DNA from: an uncultured Granulosicoccaceae bacterium
Lineage (GTDB): Bacteria > Pseudomonadota > Gammaproteobacteria > Granulosicoccales > Granulosicoccaceae
Assembly (NCBI GenBank): GCA_938028465.1
Contig: CALJAA010000210.1
Location: 1 to 39,062 of the forward strand
DNA: 39,062 nucleotides
Direction: 5' to 3'
Shown: in pieces, positions 38,444 through 39,062 of the stretch
How the letters are laid out: each line of letters starts with the position of its first letter
Numbering within the stretch: position 1 is the first letter of the stretch
Translations under genes and position numbers: made by a program
Notes under the pieces: generated by a model
What the model saw: only the letters and a program-made list of their open reading frames with translations
Databases searched by the model: none
What the model was told of the DNA's origin: nothing

Positions 38444-38929
38444 TTAGCTAACGAGTAGGGTGCGAGTGGTTTCAATAAGCTTGTATCCATCTGCAGTAGC
38501 ATTGCGGGTGGCTACGGTAATTTTCACCCCCTGTGCGATTTTAGGGGATGTGGGCGCCTTTATACTGGCCACGTGTGCTGTGCCAATTTTGCTAATCCAA
38601 GGTTTGCCTGGCATAACCGTTTTTGGGCCGCTCACCAGCAAACTGTTGAGGTCGAAGCTGCCGGTTTGATCGGACACAATGCCAGGATAAACATGAGTTA
38701 ATGTGACTGGTGTTGTGAGCGTATTCGTAACCGTCACGTAGGCTTGTGAGCCTTGACGAGATAACTCGATGCGTAGGCCTGCGTGCAAAGTTGATTTGTT
38801 AAGCGCAGCGTGGCTACTTTTTGAGCAGGCCGCAGTGACCACAGACGGCGCCGCAAGCAGCGCGACCGAAGACGCTGCAAATGCTGCAGTAGCTTTGATC
38901 ATCTGGCGACGTTGTTTGTTCATGGACAT
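38444..38929 (-). CDS. Tat-type exported small beta protein, function unknown
   Basis: A 161-residue protein. The start is set at ATG 38929 (MSMNKQRRQMIKATAAF) because AGGT lies about 8 bases upstream and the following signal is well formed; the frame is open to a TTG at 39010. RRQMIKATAAFAASSVALLA is a twin-arginine-like signal, with cleavage likely after VVTAA. The mature part has a single Cys close to the cleavage site and then an all-beta pattern (LRIELSRQGSQAYVTVTNTL, VTLTHVYPGIVSDQTGSFDL, GVKITVATRNAT) resembling an immunoglobulin-like or SoxY/SoxZ-style domain, not a match I can name. No cofactor motif. Upstream of 39010 lies only the edge of the window. Confidence 0.65.
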   Translation of the reverse strand: MSMNKQRRQMIKATAAFAASSVALLAAPSVVTAACSKSSHAALNKSTLHAGLRIELSRQGSQAYVTVTNTLTTPVTLTHVYPGIVSDQTGSFDLNSLLVSGPKTVMPGKPWISKIGTAHVASIKAPTSPKIAQGVKITVATRNATADGYKLIETTRTLLVS

Positions 38930-39062
38930 AAAGTAATACCTGTGTTTTAACGAGGTTTCAGCATAAACCAAGTCTCGTGAAAACCTGACCAAAGAATCAA
39001 TGGTTGACAATGTTGCGTTGTTTTTTTACAACAAGTTAACATCGTTTTTCATCAAGTTTATT

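Noticed and set aside
1..39062. CRISPR array or defence island.
   Set aside because: No regularly spaced repeats and no cas, restriction-modification or toxin-antitoxin gene recognised in the window.

Overview
This 39 kb window looks like chromosomal DNA of a free-living, probably marine gammaproteobacterium of moderate GC content. The taxonomic inference rests on HspQ, a long-form GAPDH, an AspC-type aminotransferase, a GlxA-type AraC regulator beside methylated-amine genes, and standard proteobacterial cls, OmpR/EnvZ-type and Bax-inhibitor-1 genes. There is no phage, transposase, plasmid replication gene or CRISPR array. One tRNA-Ser(UGA) is present.

Layout, left to right. (1) 1-2057, minus strand: the start of a large DUF4347/beta-helix surface protein that runs off the left edge, and a DUF924 protein. 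(2) 2199-7266, plus: a GlxA/AraC regulator, a non-pyrrolysine MttB-family methyltransferase and a two-domain FAD/GcvT dimethylglycine-dehydrogenase-like enzyme, together a methylated-amine (betaine-like) demethylation locus. (3) A palindromic dispersed repeat at 7268-7412, followed by a tight six-gene plus-strand operon at 7512-13978: MATE transporter, GH20 hexosaminidase, T7-lysozyme-like amidase, YkfC-like NlpC/P60 peptidase, AnmK and a fructosamine-kinase-family protein. None of the soluble products has a signal peptide. This reads as an intracellular peptidoglycan-fragment salvage pathway and is the most interesting system in the window. (4) 13993-16536, minus: an SDR, a lipoprotein with TPR-like repeats and a HAMP-only membrane protein. 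(5) 16847-20022, plus: cardiolipin synthase, an EEP-family hydrolase and an agmatinase/guanidinobutyrase-like ureohydrolase. (6) 20045-20979, minus: a 62-residue membrane protein and a Bax-inhibitor-1 protein, followed by tRNA-Ser and a cluster of hairpins.

(7) 21675-25702: a response regulator and its histidine kinase are convergent and overlap tail to tail by 69 bp. The kinase is divergent from a four-fasciclin-domain lipoprotein, and the shared promoter region carries spaced GCGTGAAC repeats that could be the regulator's operator. (8) 25929-32304: a possible 36-residue membrane peptide, a DUF4159 protein, a long GAPDH (minus), a membrane Ser/Thr kinase with a TolA-like coiled coil, a DUF4124-like secreted protein (minus) and two tandem Lin0512-family genes. 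(9) A second, inverted copy of the dispersed repeat at 32304-32438, then an AspC-type aminotransferase (minus) and malonyl-CoA decarboxylase (plus). (10) 35112-39010: a start-less small open frame, a DUF2628 membrane protein, a lipoprotein with a TrbH/Cag12-like N-terminus and OmpA-like C-terminus, hspQ, and a Tat-type exported protein.

Starts were moved from the longest open frame where a clear ribosome-binding site or a family-typical N-terminus supported it. All functions come from motif recognition by eye; no search was run.
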